IMG/VR virus record: IMGVR_UViG_3300028840_002847
Span: 1 to 64,000 of that record
Source: a virus
Reading direction: 5' to 3' (one strand)
DNA length: 64,000 nt
Position numbers and translations under genes: made by a program. Below, one piece after another: positions 6,169 to 14,903 of this stretch. Each line of letters begins with the position of its first letter. The first letter of the stretch is position 1. The notes beneath the pieces were generated by a model. The model made no database searches and had not been told where the DNA came from. It was given only the letters and a program-made list of their open reading frames with translations.

Positions 6169-7148
6169 TGAGCCGGTGGCGCAAAATATGGTATCTCCCC
6201 CTCGAATATAACGATATGCGGCCGACTTCCTGCTTTGACAGGGAGATTAGAGCTTACCTCGAAGGGTGCGGGTCAGACTTCTGCGTAATCAACTTCCCGG
6301 AGCTTGATAATGCCGGGATTAAAAAAGGCTCGTTCCTCGATGCCCCGACGACTATTCAGGTCAAGATGCAACAGCTTTCCGTTCTCGCCTACCGCTACGG
6401 GAGCGGGCAAATCACTGACGACGATCTGATATTCACTCAGGATATTTGGTTCCCGGGACTTACCGCTATTCCGTACCTTAATTATTTCTGCAAAGTGCGC
6501 CCTCAACTCCGCGGCTTACTCCATGCCGGGACCTTTACCGATACCGATTTCGTTCGGCAGCTTGAGCGCTGGGGCGCTATGTTTGAGAATTGTCTTTTCG
6601 ATATCGTCGATAAGGTTTTCGTGGCTAGCGATTTTATCAGGGACGACGTTCTCCAAAAGCGGTTGTGCAGCCCGGACAAGATTGAGGCAACCGGCTGGCC
6701 GAATGACTACTATGGAGTCGACCAGTATAAATCTCTCCGGGAAGAAAAAGAAGAACTCGTAGTTTTTTGCGCCCGCAACGTGGACGAAAAGCAGCCGTGG
6801 AAATTCGAGAAGCTAGCCGATAGGCTCCGCTTTTTTGGAGCTGAATTTATCAATACTCAAGCCCAGAACTTATCCCGGGAGCAGTATTACATGGTTCTCA
6901 ACCGCGCAAAGGTTATAGTCAGCTTCGCCCTGCAGGAAAACTTTGGTCATGCAATTATGGAAGCGGTCCATGCTGGCTGTATCCCGATAGTTCCCGACAG
7001 GTGCGCCTATCCCGAATTTTATCCCGACGAATACAGGTTCAGGGACTTCGACGAGTGTGTTGAAAAGGTGATGATGGCACTTTCCGGCACTCTACCCCGT
7101 ATTCCAGCCCCGGTTTTCCCGGATGCCGTCAAAAGGTGGTTCGAATGA
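6168..7148 (+). CDS. GT-B type glycosyltransferase (GT4-like)
   Basis: The 326-residue protein shows the C-terminal half of a GT-B glycosyltransferase: a VFCARNVDEKQ strand near residue 200, then the nucleotide-sugar motif ENFGHAIMEAVHAGCIPIVP near residues 262-283, the E-x7-E pattern of GT4 enzymes. The N-terminal acceptor half (about 1-190) is unfamiliar. Its stop overlaps the dpdA start (ATGA at 7145), the tightest coupling possible, so it may add sugar to the base that DpdA inserts. That is inference from context; modification of host glycans is the alternative. Confidence 0.75.
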   Translation: MSRWRKIWYLPLEYNDMRPTSCFDREIRAYLEGCGSDFCVINFPELDNAGIKKGSFLDAPTTIQVKMQQLSVLAYRYGSGQITDDDLIFTQDIWFPGLTAIPYLNYFCKVRPQLRGLLHAGTFTDTDFVRQLERWGAMFENCLFDIVDKVFVASDFIRDDVLQKRLCSPDKIEATGWPNDYYGVDQYKSLREEKEELVVFCARNVDEKQPWKFEKLADRLRFFGAEFINTQAQNLSREQYYMVLNRAKVIVSFALQENFGHAIMEAVHAGCIPIVPDRCAYPEFYPDEYRFRDFDECVEKVMMALSGTLPRIPAPVFPDAVKRWFE

Positions 7149-7960
7149 TATTATACGGAGCAGGGTGCGCTTTCGGGCAAGATCAGCTTCCCGCTTTTTG
7201 TGCCCGCCATAGGATAGCTAAGCTCTATTCCTATAATGGTCCTGGAGAAAGAAAGATTATTAATCGCTGGGCCGGCAAGATTAAGCTCATGGTTGATTCT
7301 GGTGCTCACTCATGGAATAAAATTCATACTGTCAAGGTCGGCGCTACTAAATCCCGACCTTGGCTCACCCCGGTGCGGAAGTATATTCCGCAGTATATAG
7401 AGTTCATCAAAGAGCACAAGGACAGAAAGCACTTGACATTCGTTGAGCTTGATGTCTATCGTTTCCTCCCGAAAGAGGAAATAGATGATATGTACAAGGA
7501 AGTGATAGCAATACCCGATAGGCAGTTCGAATACATTCGCGTGTACCACCCTGTTATGGACAACGGAACCCTGGAAGTGCTTGACGAATGGATTGCCGAG
7601 GGTCAAACTTACATAGGGATAGGGCGGGATAGCCAACCAATATTCCACAAGATTTTCAACAAGACCCGGGACAAGGTTCGCGTCCACGGCTTCGCTGTCC
7701 TCGGCAGGAAGATATTGGAAACCTATCCTTTTTACTCCGCTGACTCAACTACCCCGGTAACCCCTGCAATGTATGCCCTCCATATTGACCGCGACTTCAA
7801 ACTAAGGTCCAAGGTCAACCTGCGGGAGAATAAGCGCATGGAGGCGCTTCTGGACACGAAATACACGACTTTCAAGGCGTTCCTCGCCATGAAGTATATG
7901 CAGGACGAATTAACCCTGCTCTGGGAGAACCGGGGCGTAAAATGGCCTGTTGTTTATTAG
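7145..7960 (+). CDS. dpdA: DpdA-like 7-deazaguanine DNA transglycosylase
   Basis: This 271-residue protein has the layout of the TGT-related DpdA family. It has a VDSGAHSW motif (Asp51) at the position of the TGT DSGGFQ loop, ELDVYR (Asp103), GIGRDS (160-163), and HGFAVLG followed by PFYSADSTT (Asp200), the region of the DpdA/TGT nucleophile. DpdA exchanges guanine in DNA for a 7-deazaguanine base. It is shorter than bacterial DpdA, as phage forms often are. I chose ATG 7145, which overlaps the glycosyltransferase stop, over the GTG at 7136. The pathway genes queD, queE and folE lie 3 kb upstream. Family assignment is from motifs and context only. Confidence 0.8.
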   Translation: MILYGAGCAFGQDQLPAFCARHRIAKLYSYNGPGERKIINRWAGKIKLMVDSGAHSWNKIHTVKVGATKSRPWLTPVRKYIPQYIEFIKEHKDRKHLTFVELDVYRFLPKEEIDDMYKEVIAIPDRQFEYIRVYHPVMDNGTLEVLDEWIAEGQTYIGIGRDSQPIFHKIFNKTRDKVRVHGFAVLGRKILETYPFYSADSTTPVTPAMYALHIDRDFKLRSKVNLRENKRMEALLDTKYTTFKAFLAMKYMQDELTLLWENRGVKWPVVY

Positions 7961-7975
7961 GCTAAGGAGAAAGCT

Positions 7976-8815
7976 ATGGCTGCCATAGACAGATTTAAGA
8001 CTATCCCGATCGACAAGTTGGTCGCCGCCGATTGGAATTATAAAGAAGATAATGACCATACCCGGGAAACGCAGGAAGCTCTGGTCGAGAACCTCAAGCG
8101 CAACGGACAGATAGAAAATATCCTCGTCCGGGACCTGCCTAACGATATGCACGAAGTCATCAACGGGAACCATAGGCTCAAGGCTTTTAAGAAGGCGGGC
8201 ATCACCGAAGCCGTGGTCTTTGATTTCGGAGAAATACCGCTCAAGGCAGCCCAGAGGATAGCCATAGAGACCAATGAAACCAAGTTCCCGGCTAATGACA
8301 TTAAACTTGGTATGCTCATTGAATCTATCGCAGAGGAATACTCCCTCGACGACCTCAGGGAAACTATGCCTTACGATTTAGAAGAGCTTGAGGCGTATAA
8401 GAACATGAGCAATTTTGATTGGGACGCGATGCCGGCCGCAGGCGGAAAAGGTGACGGTGGCGGGGGGAAGATGGCTCGGTTCCGTGAAGGGTGGGTTGAG
8501 ATAGTTGAACTCCTCGCTCTGTTCGGTGTATTCCAGATTCCTGATGCCGTTGCGCAGGTGCTAGTCGAAGAGCTAGAGCGCATCGCTGAATCGCAAGGAC
8601 TTTCCGACGCTCAAAGGTGGAAAGCCTTAAAGGCAATCGCGATCAATTCCCGGAAAGCCGCGGGCTTACCTGAAATCGACATACCCGACCCTAAGAACCC
8701 GGACGCAGATTTACACCCGGCGCAGCCTGACGACCAGCGTCCTGCCAACGACAAAGCAGACAATGAAATATCTGAAACGGACAAGTCTGGAGAAGGTCTT
8801 CCTAAAGACGACTAG
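7976..8815 (+). CDS. ParB/Srx-type nuclease-fold protein
   Basis: The 279-residue protein begins with a ParB N-terminal domain: the segment IPIDKLVAADWN, then ETQEALVENLKRNGQIENILVRD, then the diagnostic VINGNHRLKAFKKAG (residues 61-75). The C-terminal part after about residue 145 is helical and ends in an acidic, Pro/Asp-rich tail without a recognised domain. Phage ParB-like proteins act as nucleases, CTP-dependent switches or regulators. Its position right after dpdA links it to the modification module. Ribosome binding site AAGGAG precedes the ATG. Confidence 0.82.
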   Translation: MAAIDRFKTIPIDKLVAADWNYKEDNDHTRETQEALVENLKRNGQIENILVRDLPNDMHEVINGNHRLKAFKKAGITEAVVFDFGEIPLKAAQRIAIETNETKFPANDIKLGMLIESIAEEYSLDDLRETMPYDLEELEAYKNMSNFDWDAMPAAGGKGDGGGGKMARFREGWVEIVELLALFGVFQIPDAVAQVLVEELERIAESQGLSDAQRWKALKAIAINSRKAAGLPEIDIPDPKNPDADLHPAQPDDQRPANDKADNEISETDKSGEGLPKDD

Positions 8816-9485
8816 GATAAGGCGGGATATCGTCTCGTCTGGCAATTATAAGACGGGCCTCTCTATCAATTTTCCGGTTATCACCTGCGCCCCGACTGAA
8901 GTGTGCAGGCGGTTATGCTACGGACTGAAGGGGCGGTTAGCTATGACTCCGGCGCTTAAATACGCCTGTCATACTTTCCGCACCTTCAAGACTTTACACC
9001 CTGAGGTATTAAAATACCTCGTCCTCAGAGATTTTGCTGATAACGGGTTTATCAGGTGGAACGGGATAGGCGATTTATTCCCTGAAAGTATTGCCGTCAT
9101 TAACCTGATTACCGAGATGCCGCAGATGGTCTTTTCCCGGAAACCTATTCTGCTGAATAAGGTCAATCATCACGTCCTGAGAATATTCTCAGCTGACCGC
9201 TCTAACTGGGACAAGGTCAATCTTTTAGACCCGGGTATAGTTGTATCATATCTGGTAAGTGAAGGCGATACTGTCAAAGACGTGATGGACAAAGGCGACC
9301 AGATAGATATTCTGTTCCTCGACAACCCGAAATACTATTTAGCCTTTAAGAGTTTGAAAAGTAAATGGTGCCGAGGGGATAGTTTCGCTAACAGCAAAGA
9401 AGGAGCCTGTAACAGGAGCTTTGCGGCAGCTACAGGGTGCTTTAAGGGGGCTAGAGCGCATGACACGCCCAAGATACGAGAATAG
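8763..9485 (+). CDS. GP88-like phage protein
   Basis: The 240-residue protein has a TGLSINFPVITCAPTEVC stretch continuing to RRLCYGLKG (Cys residues about 42, 48, 52), the pattern of the phage GP88 family with its conserved cysteines, followed by RWNGIGDLF. GP88 proteins are common in phages with modified DNA or large genomes but have no settled function; the cysteine pattern suggests metal or Fe-S binding. It overlaps the ParB-like gene by 53 nt and the next gene by 26 nt. The ATG at 8763 has a weak ribosome binding site, so the start is uncertain. Confidence 0.6.
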   Translation: MKYLKRTSLEKVFLKTTRIRRDIVSSGNYKTGLSINFPVITCAPTEVCRRLCYGLKGRLAMTPALKYACHTFRTFKTLHPEVLKYLVLRDFADNGFIRWNGIGDLFPESIAVINLITEMPQMVFSRKPILLNKVNHHVLRIFSADRSNWDKVNLLDPGIVVSYLVSEGDTVKDVMDKGDQIDILFLDNPKYYLAFKSLKSKWCRGDSFANSKEGACNRSFAAATGCFKGARAHDTPKIRE

Positions 9486-9933
9486 TAGTCATAGGATAGC
9501 GGAAAAAGAGTTTCAAAGCGATATCGAGGGCCTGACAGGTTGCGAGCTTCGTAAATTGGATTGGCGCAAGTACGGCTGGGACTTCGCAATGTTTGATGGC
9601 GACCACCTCGTCCGCTGGGTGGAGATGAAATGCCGGGCTTTCAAAATGGGGACGTTCCCCGACTACATGATTAGTTCTTATAAGTGGGCCAAAGGTGTAA
9701 ATCTCCTTCTCGCTACCTCAAGACCTATCTCCTTAGCCGTACGGTTGCTCGATAATGACTACTGGTTTCATTACGGCATTCCGGAGCATGGGCTGATGAC
9801 TCTTCGGCTTGGTTGGGGTGGGCGAACTGACCGCGGGGATCCGTTTGACATGGAGCCGATGATTTATATTCCCTTCGAGCATTTTGAACCTATGTATCCC
9901 GTAGAGAGCCGTTCAAGTTGTGATATCGGCTAA
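9460..9933 (+). CDS. Putative PD-(D/E)XK-type nuclease
   Basis: The 157-residue protein contains the WDFAMFDGDHLVRWVEMKCR stretch, an Asp...Glu-x-Lys arrangement like the core of PD-(D/E)XK nucleases. I chose ATG 9460, preceded by AAGGGGG at 8 nt, rather than the in-frame TTG at 9421. The gene closes the dpdA operon and sits just before terminase. A Holliday-junction or VSR-like role cannot be judged from sequence alone. Confidence 0.55.
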   Translation: MTRPRYENSSHRIAEKEFQSDIEGLTGCELRKLDWRKYGWDFAMFDGDHLVRWVEMKCRAFKMGTFPDYMISSYKWAKGVNLLLATSRPISLAVRLLDNDYWFHYGIPEHGLMTLRLGWGGRTDRGDPFDMEPMIYIPFEHFEPMYPVESRSSCDIG

Positions 9934-9950
9934 CTATTGAGAGGTGCTCC

Positions 9951-10490
9951 ATGACATCAGAAAATATTATAAAGAAACAGAATGACGCTATATTAGCCTC
10001 GATGGAAAAAGGTTCCTCGATGAATAAGGCGTGTCAGGCTGCTGGTATAAACCCTTCTACTTTCTGGCGGCGCAGGCAGGAAGATGAGCAGCTTGATGCA
10101 GCCTATGAGAGTGTCAGGGAATCGAGAATCCAAGTAGTTGAAGATGCTATGTTTGAATCCGCTATCGGTTCGGTAACGGTGACGGAGAAAAAGAAGCGGG
10201 TAAAGGTCGGGAAAGATAACAACGGTGAGGACACCTACGACCTCGTTCTTGTCGAGCGGGAGCGCAAGACAGCAAACGCCAGTGTTACGGCGCAGATATT
10301 CTTGCTCTGTAACTGGGCCAAGGAGCGCTACCGGAACGTTTACGACATTGAGCATAGCATGGGTGAAGGTCGCTCTTTTGCCGACTTCACTAAAAAGATT
10401 TCGACATTCCTGAAGGAGACTAAAAAAGATGGGAAGAAAGCAGAGAGCACTGGCTCGCACGGTAAAGAAGAAGCGAAAGTATCCGAGTGA
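9951..10490 (+). CDS. terS: Terminase small subunit
   Basis: The 179-residue protein starts with a helix-turn-helix (GSSMNKACQAAGINPSTFWR, about residues 22-41) and a downstream helical region, typical of small terminases that recognise packaging sites. It directly precedes the large terminase, which starts inside its 3' end. The charged C-terminus is rich in Lys and Glu. Confidence 0.82.
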   Translation: MTSENIIKKQNDAILASMEKGSSMNKACQAAGINPSTFWRRRQEDEQLDAAYESVRESRIQVVEDAMFESAIGSVTVTEKKKRVKVGKDNNGEDTYDLVLVERERKTANASVTAQIFLLCNWAKERYRNVYDIEHSMGEGRSFADFTKKISTFLKETKKDGKKAESTGSHGKEEAKVSE

Positions 10491-11916
10491 GTCGGAACTC
10501 TCTACCTTCCGGCGCTTCCGGGCAGAGCCTGAGTATTGGGCTCAAGAAGTCCTCGGCGTTACCCTCGACCCCTTCCAAACTCAAGTAGCCCGCTCCGTGA
10601 TAAATAACACGCAGACTGATGTTAAGTCAGGAAACGAAGTAGGCAAAACTTTTGTCTTTTCAACCATAGGACTATGGTTCCTCTATAACTTCGGGCCAAT
10701 GTGCTCCGTTATCGTTACCTCGTCAACTGACAGGCAGCTATGGCGCCAGTATTGGACGGAAGTTAAAAACCTCTGGTATAATGCGAAATATCCTCTCGGC
10801 GGCCGTATGCTCGAGAAGTACCTCGAAGTAGACCCTCAGGGTAAATGGTTCATGGTAGGGTTTGCTACTAAGGACGAGGAAAACTTCGAAGGTTGGCATA
10901 ATGAAAATATCCTGTTGATTTTTGATGAAGCTAAAGGTATTCCGGAGAATATCTGGAAAGGCGGGGAGCGCTTACTCCGTGGAAAAGGTGGAGTCAAACG
11001 ATGGCTCGTTGGAGGAACTCCGCCCCTCGCTCCCTTAGGTGAGTTTTGCCAAATTAGTCTAGATCCTGGCAAGGCTCAATTCTGGAACCACCTTCACCTC
11101 TCGGCTTGGAACTCTTCCCGGGTCGCAAAAGAAGCCTGTGAGCGCTCCCTTAAACAGCACGGTGAAAGGAGTCCTTTTTACGTCAGTATGGTATTGGGGC
11201 AGATACCCGAAGAGTCGGCGGGGTCATTGATCAGTATTGCTATGGTCGAGGCCGCGGCTGCCCGGAAAACAGAACCCGGGGCGAACATTGAGATGGGGAT
11301 AGACTCTGGACGGGGAGGGGAAGACGAATCAGTTATCATGGTCAGGCGGGGCTGGAAAGTGTATATGTATACCTTCGCCGGAAAGGATAGGACTACATGG
11401 TGTTGTGGACGGGCGAAAAGAATCCTCAAGGACGAGTTTGGGCTATCTTCCAAGGAAGCGAAAAATATCTCAATCAAAGTTGATGATACGGGAGTAGGCG
11501 GGGGAGTTACCGACAATTTATTGCTTGAGGATTATACAGCTATCCCGATCAACTTCGGCGGGAAAGCATCAGAGATAGGGGGAGAATATTATTATGATTG
11601 GGGCACTGAGATGTATGCGCGGTTAGGCGACTACATGAAATCAATGCCGATCGATATCCCTAATGATACGAAGTTAAAAGCTCAGTTATACCAGAGGACA
11701 AAGACATACTTCACCCGAAAAGGCGGGAAGATAGTCATGAAACTTTTGAGCAAGGACGAGCTCAAGAAGAAGAAGGAATTTCGTGGCTTCAAATCCCCGG
11801 ACCGGGCAGATGCCCTTGCTCTCTGTTTCAGCGGAATACCTAAGATAGATGTAAAGAACCCTAGACCGGTGCCGGCAGGTTCAATGATACTGGCGGCGAA
11901 AAACAAAGGCTGGTAG
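10429..11916 (+). CDS. terL: Terminase large subunit
   Basis: The 495-residue packaging motor has a Walker A-like SGNEVGKT (67-74), Walker B ILLIFDE (161-167), and an RNase H-type nuclease domain with Asp292 (GIDSGRGG), Asp352 (KVDDTG) and a final Asp in PDRADALAL. It pumps DNA into the prohead and cuts it. The start at 10429 overlaps the small-subunit gene by 62 nt and has a GGAG ribosome binding site. Length is normal for the family. Confidence 0.93.
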   Translation: MGRKQRALARTVKKKRKYPSESELSTFRRFRAEPEYWAQEVLGVTLDPFQTQVARSVINNTQTDVKSGNEVGKTFVFSTIGLWFLYNFGPMCSVIVTSSTDRQLWRQYWTEVKNLWYNAKYPLGGRMLEKYLEVDPQGKWFMVGFATKDEENFEGWHNENILLIFDEAKGIPENIWKGGERLLRGKGGVKRWLVGGTPPLAPLGEFCQISLDPGKAQFWNHLHLSAWNSSRVAKEACERSLKQHGERSPFYVSMVLGQIPEESAGSLISIAMVEAAAARKTEPGANIEMGIDSGRGGEDESVIMVRRGWKVYMYTFAGKDRTTWCCGRAKRILKDEFGLSSKEAKNISIKVDDTGVGGGVTDNLLLEDYTAIPINFGGKASEIGGEYYYDWGTEMYARLGDYMKSMPIDIPNDTKLKAQLYQRTKTYFTRKGGKIVMKLLSKDELKKKKEFRGFKSPDRADALALCFSGIPKIDVKNPRPVPAGSMILAAKNKGW

Positions 11917-11946
11917 CCGAAAGCTCGACCAGCAAGAGAGGTAATC

Positions 11947-13557
11947 ATGTGGCCTTTTAAGAAAAAAGTTGCCGACGGGAGAGAGTATTCTCCACCGGGG
12001 GCTTATAAGATTGAATCGGGTCAGTTGACAAAGCCCAGCATTACTATGTATGGGTCAATGGCTCCCGGCGATTCAAATATGAATATCGTTTCTCGTCGGA
12101 ACGTCATATTTGATGTCAATGTCGACAGACTGAAACGCTATAATGCAGATCAACTTCTGCGAAACCTTCCTGCGATCAATCCCGATGCCTCGATGGCTCT
12201 CTGGAATATGCTTCGGCTGTGCAGTGCCCCTGTGAAGTTTAAGGTAACAGACCTCAAGGGGCGGGCAACCGATCATGGCTATCAGCTTATATGGGAATAC
12301 GTCAACAGGATATACCGGGACCGGGGAGGCTTTGCGGCTTTCGAAGGTCAGCTCTTTAAGACGGTTTACACTTTGGGAGCGGCAAGCGGTGAGACTGTCT
12401 TAGGAAAAGACCTCAGAGAGTTACTAGATTTTGTAGCTGTCGATCCTACGACCATAGACTTCTTTGCCCAGAAGCTCAATGACGGGCAGATAAACTATGT
12501 TCCTAAACAGCTTCAAGGCGGGCAATACGTCTCAGTAGAAAAAGAGGGGTTCTATTACGTTCCGCTGGACGCAGATATAGGCGACCCCTACGGGTCTTCC
12601 CCCCTTCTCTCCCTCCTGCAGGTTATGTTTTTCCAGATGCAGGTAATGGCAGACCTTCAGCGCATTACCCATAACCAAGGCTGGCCGAGGCTCCACGTCA
12701 AGGTGCTGACTGAAATCCTCATGAAGAACGCACCTCCGGCTTTGCAGAGGAACGAAACTAAACTGCAGAACTTTATTAAAGACCAGTTAGCCGATATTCA
12801 GACTATCTATCAGAGCTTAGAGCCAGACGATACCTTCGTTACCACCGACGCTACCGATATAGAGGAAGTCGGCGGGAAGACGCGGGCATCAGCCTCAGCT
12901 AAGACCCTGATGGACGTTCTGGATATTCGCATGGCTAATGGCTTAAAGCAGTTGAGCATCTTCCTTAATAAGCACTCCGGGAAGACCGAGACCTACGGCA
13001 CGGTAGAGTGGAAAATCATGGTGGACGCGATTGAGAGCGTCCGGCAAGTAGTCAAGCAGGTTATAGACAATGGCTTGACTTTCGTCCTTAACCAGAACGG
13101 CATTCAGGGATATGTTGAGAGAGTGTATGAGCCTATCTCTACTGAGAACCTGCTGACGAAAGAAACAGCCGAGTGGCTCAAAACTAAGCGCTTAACCTTC
13201 GCCCGGGACGCCGGTCTTATCGGGCATGACCATACCGCCCAGATCCTCTTCGGGCTAGACGAAGCCGAAGGAGAAGAAGTTCCCCTCAACGTGCCAAAAG
13301 CGTTTAGCCCTATGGGGTCGGACGTAGGACAGGTTAAATCTCTGGTTGAGATGGGGTCTGAACTCTTATCCCGGAAATTGGGAGAGGGAGAGGACAGGGG
13401 AGTAGACGTAGACACTCATAAAGACGGCAAGCAGGGCATAAAGTTTGCGAAGATAGCCCAGATGGAAACCGCCTATAAGAGGGAACTAAATACGGCGTTC
13501 AAAGGCACCCGGCAGGAAGTCATTGACGCTATAATGCAGGACTTGGAGCTCGAATAA
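11947..13557 (+). CDS. Portal protein
   Basis: The 536-residue protein lies directly after terminase and has portal character. An N-terminal region sets up a VDPTTIDFFA segment, followed by GDPYGSSPLLSLLQ (a common portal motif before the stem helices), then long helical segments. It forms the dodecameric ring at the packaging vertex. Ribosome binding site GAGAGG precedes ATG 11947. Confidence 0.87.
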   Translation: MWPFKKKVADGREYSPPGAYKIESGQLTKPSITMYGSMAPGDSNMNIVSRRNVIFDVNVDRLKRYNADQLLRNLPAINPDASMALWNMLRLCSAPVKFKVTDLKGRATDHGYQLIWEYVNRIYRDRGGFAAFEGQLFKTVYTLGAASGETVLGKDLRELLDFVAVDPTTIDFFAQKLNDGQINYVPKQLQGGQYVSVEKEGFYYVPLDADIGDPYGSSPLLSLLQVMFFQMQVMADLQRITHNQGWPRLHVKVLTEILMKNAPPALQRNETKLQNFIKDQLADIQTIYQSLEPDDTFVTTDATDIEEVGGKTRASASAKTLMDVLDIRMANGLKQLSIFLNKHSGKTETYGTVEWKIMVDAIESVRQVVKQVIDNGLTFVLNQNGIQGYVERVYEPISTENLLTKETAEWLKTKRLTFARDAGLIGHDHTAQILFGLDEAEGEEVPLNVPKAFSPMGSDVGQVKSLVEMGSELLSRKLGEGEDRGVDVDTHKDGKQGIKFAKIAQMETAYKRELNTAFKGTRQEVIDAIMQDLELE

Positions 13558-13559
13558 TT

Positions 13560-13802
13560 ATGACGATGCATAAAGCAGACTGGGCGCAACTTCTAGCCCC
13601 ATTAATTACGGCGGTTGTAAAAGAAGTCTTTAAACTTATTTTCACCAAAGACACCGAGACAAACAACGGGGGCGAAGCGAGACAACGAATAATGTTTGCT
13701 ACCGCTTGTTTGAACCCTAGGATAGAAGGACCTTACAATGAGAATAAAGAATCCGAAAAACCGAGAGGCGATTCTTGCGGCAATTCTTCTGCAACTGCGT
13801 AA
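13560..13802 (+). CDS. Small hypothetical protein
   Basis: An 80-residue frame starts 2 nt after the portal stop and overlaps the next gene by 65 nt. The first 30 residues (WAQLLAPLITAVVKEVFKLIF) form an amphipathic or membrane-associated helix; the rest is low-complexity and may be only read-through into the following gene. No family is recognised. Confidence 0.45.
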   Translation: MTMHKADWAQLLAPLITAVVKEVFKLIFTKDTETNNGGEARQRIMFATACLNPRIEGPYNENKESEKPRGDSCGNSSATA

Positions 13803-14379
13803 CCGCATGAACGAACTCGCGGAGCAGTACTTTGCGGAGGTTTACGAGTTAGGCCTCCGGGCCGCGGATGCTATTGCAGCCAAAGCCCGGAATATGTCTT
13901 CGTCTGTGGCAGCCTATAAAGTAGGGGAACTGGTAAGTCAGGAAACCGACTATATCGCTGGATATCTCAACGACGTGGCTGCTGATATCCATGACGTGTT
14001 GTATAGAGATGATTATAAGGACGAGGACGAGGTTAGAGCAGCCGTAGGCGATGCTATGGATAAAAGGTATTGGAGGATAGGCTTATATGCTCTTGCCCTT
14101 CACTCCATAGCCCATAGGGCGTTCAAAGACGAGCTGATTGCTCAGAGTCCGGCAGTCAAAGCGGCGGGCTTTAGGCTTGTGGCTTTGTTTAGTGCGTTCC
14201 CTGAGTCTGATATTATCCTCACTTCCTGTGATGGTTGTATGGCTGCCGTAGGAGGCAATCCTTATACTCCTGATAATGTTCCTTCACCCGGCATGATGGA
14301 ATGTGGCACCCGGTGCAGGCATGATATTTTAATTCTCAAAGAAGCTATAAAGAGCGGAGAGGAGCCTGACGAGTATTAA
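13738..14379 (+). CDS. Head morphogenesis-like protein
   Basis: The 213-residue protein is helical at the N-terminus and ends with SCDGC and MECGTRCRHDI. Paired cysteines at the C-terminus are often seen in minor head proteins encoded just after the portal gene. Its position between portal and protease supports a head role. The start ATG 13738 has AGGAC upstream. The assignment rests on context and the C-terminal motif. Confidence 0.6.
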   Translation: MRIKNPKNREAILAAILLQLRNRMNELAEQYFAEVYELGLRAADAIAAKARNMSSSVAAYKVGELVSQETDYIAGYLNDVAADIHDVLYRDDYKDEDEVRAAVGDAMDKRYWRIGLYALALHSIAHRAFKDELIAQSPAVKAAGFRLVALFSAFPESDIILTSCDGCMAAVGGNPYTPDNVPSPGMMECGTRCRHDILILKEAIKSGEEPDEY

Positions 14380-14514
14380 ACTGCATAAAGATATATACTT
14401 AGCAGATATGAAGTCCTCAGTTTCAGATTATATGTAATAAGGCACGTTACAAGGGTTTATAAAGAAAAGAGAAAAAAAAAGAAAAGGGGCTTCCTAGGGG
14501 CTATACAGCCCCTA

Positions 14515-14733
14515 ATGGAAAAGGAAAAGGAAAAGGAAAAGGAAAAGGACATGGTAGGCAAAGAAAAGCGCCCCTTGTGGAAGGATATCGGGATGGCTAT
14601 GAAATTGATCTTTATCAGTTTCGTGGTCGTTCTGTTCATAATAGGGGGCATCTTCGCCATAGTATATTTTATCGCATGGGTGGTTTATCCCCCTTTACGT
14701 CCTGCGCAGGTTGTGGTATCCCTAATAGGGTGA
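14515..14733 (+). CDS. Small membrane protein
   Basis: Up to 72 residues, with one long hydrophobic segment (LIFISFVVVLFIIGGIFAIV, extended by YFIAWVVY). The first 12 residues are (EK)n, encoded by a GGAAAA hexanucleotide repeat. ATG 14551 is an alternative start, for which the repeat itself supplies AAGGA sites. Function is unknown. Confidence 0.55.
   Translation: MEKEKEKEKEKDMVGKEKRPLWKDIGMAMKLIFISFVVVLFIIGGIFAIVYFIAWVVYPPLRPAQVVVSLIG
14518..14547 (+). repeat. GGAAAA hexanucleotide tandem repeat
   Basis: About five units of GGAAAA in tandem, in frame (Glu-Lys). They also act as a purine-rich tract before ATG 14551. Confidence 0.8.
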
Positions 14734-14741
14734 GGAATGAT

Positions 14742-14903
14742 ATGACTTATTACCAACAGCAACCAGACTCAGAATCGGAAGTTTTATTTGGAGCCGATGG
14801 CGTGGGGCATGACGCAAAGAAAACAGCAAGGCTTGTGGTAGAAAAAGACGGCGAGCCAGTAATGCTTAAAACGGTCAACTTCCGTGATCGAGGAGAACGA
14901 TAA
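14742..14903 (+). CDS. Small hypothetical protein
   Basis: A 53-residue frame with a GAGGA ribosome binding site before ATG 14742; the longer upstream part of this frame is a shadow of the membrane protein gene. Its stop overlaps the protease start. No family is recognised. Confidence 0.6.
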   Translation: MTYYQQQPDSESEVLFGADGVGHDAKKTARLVVEKDGEPVMLKTVNFRDRGER

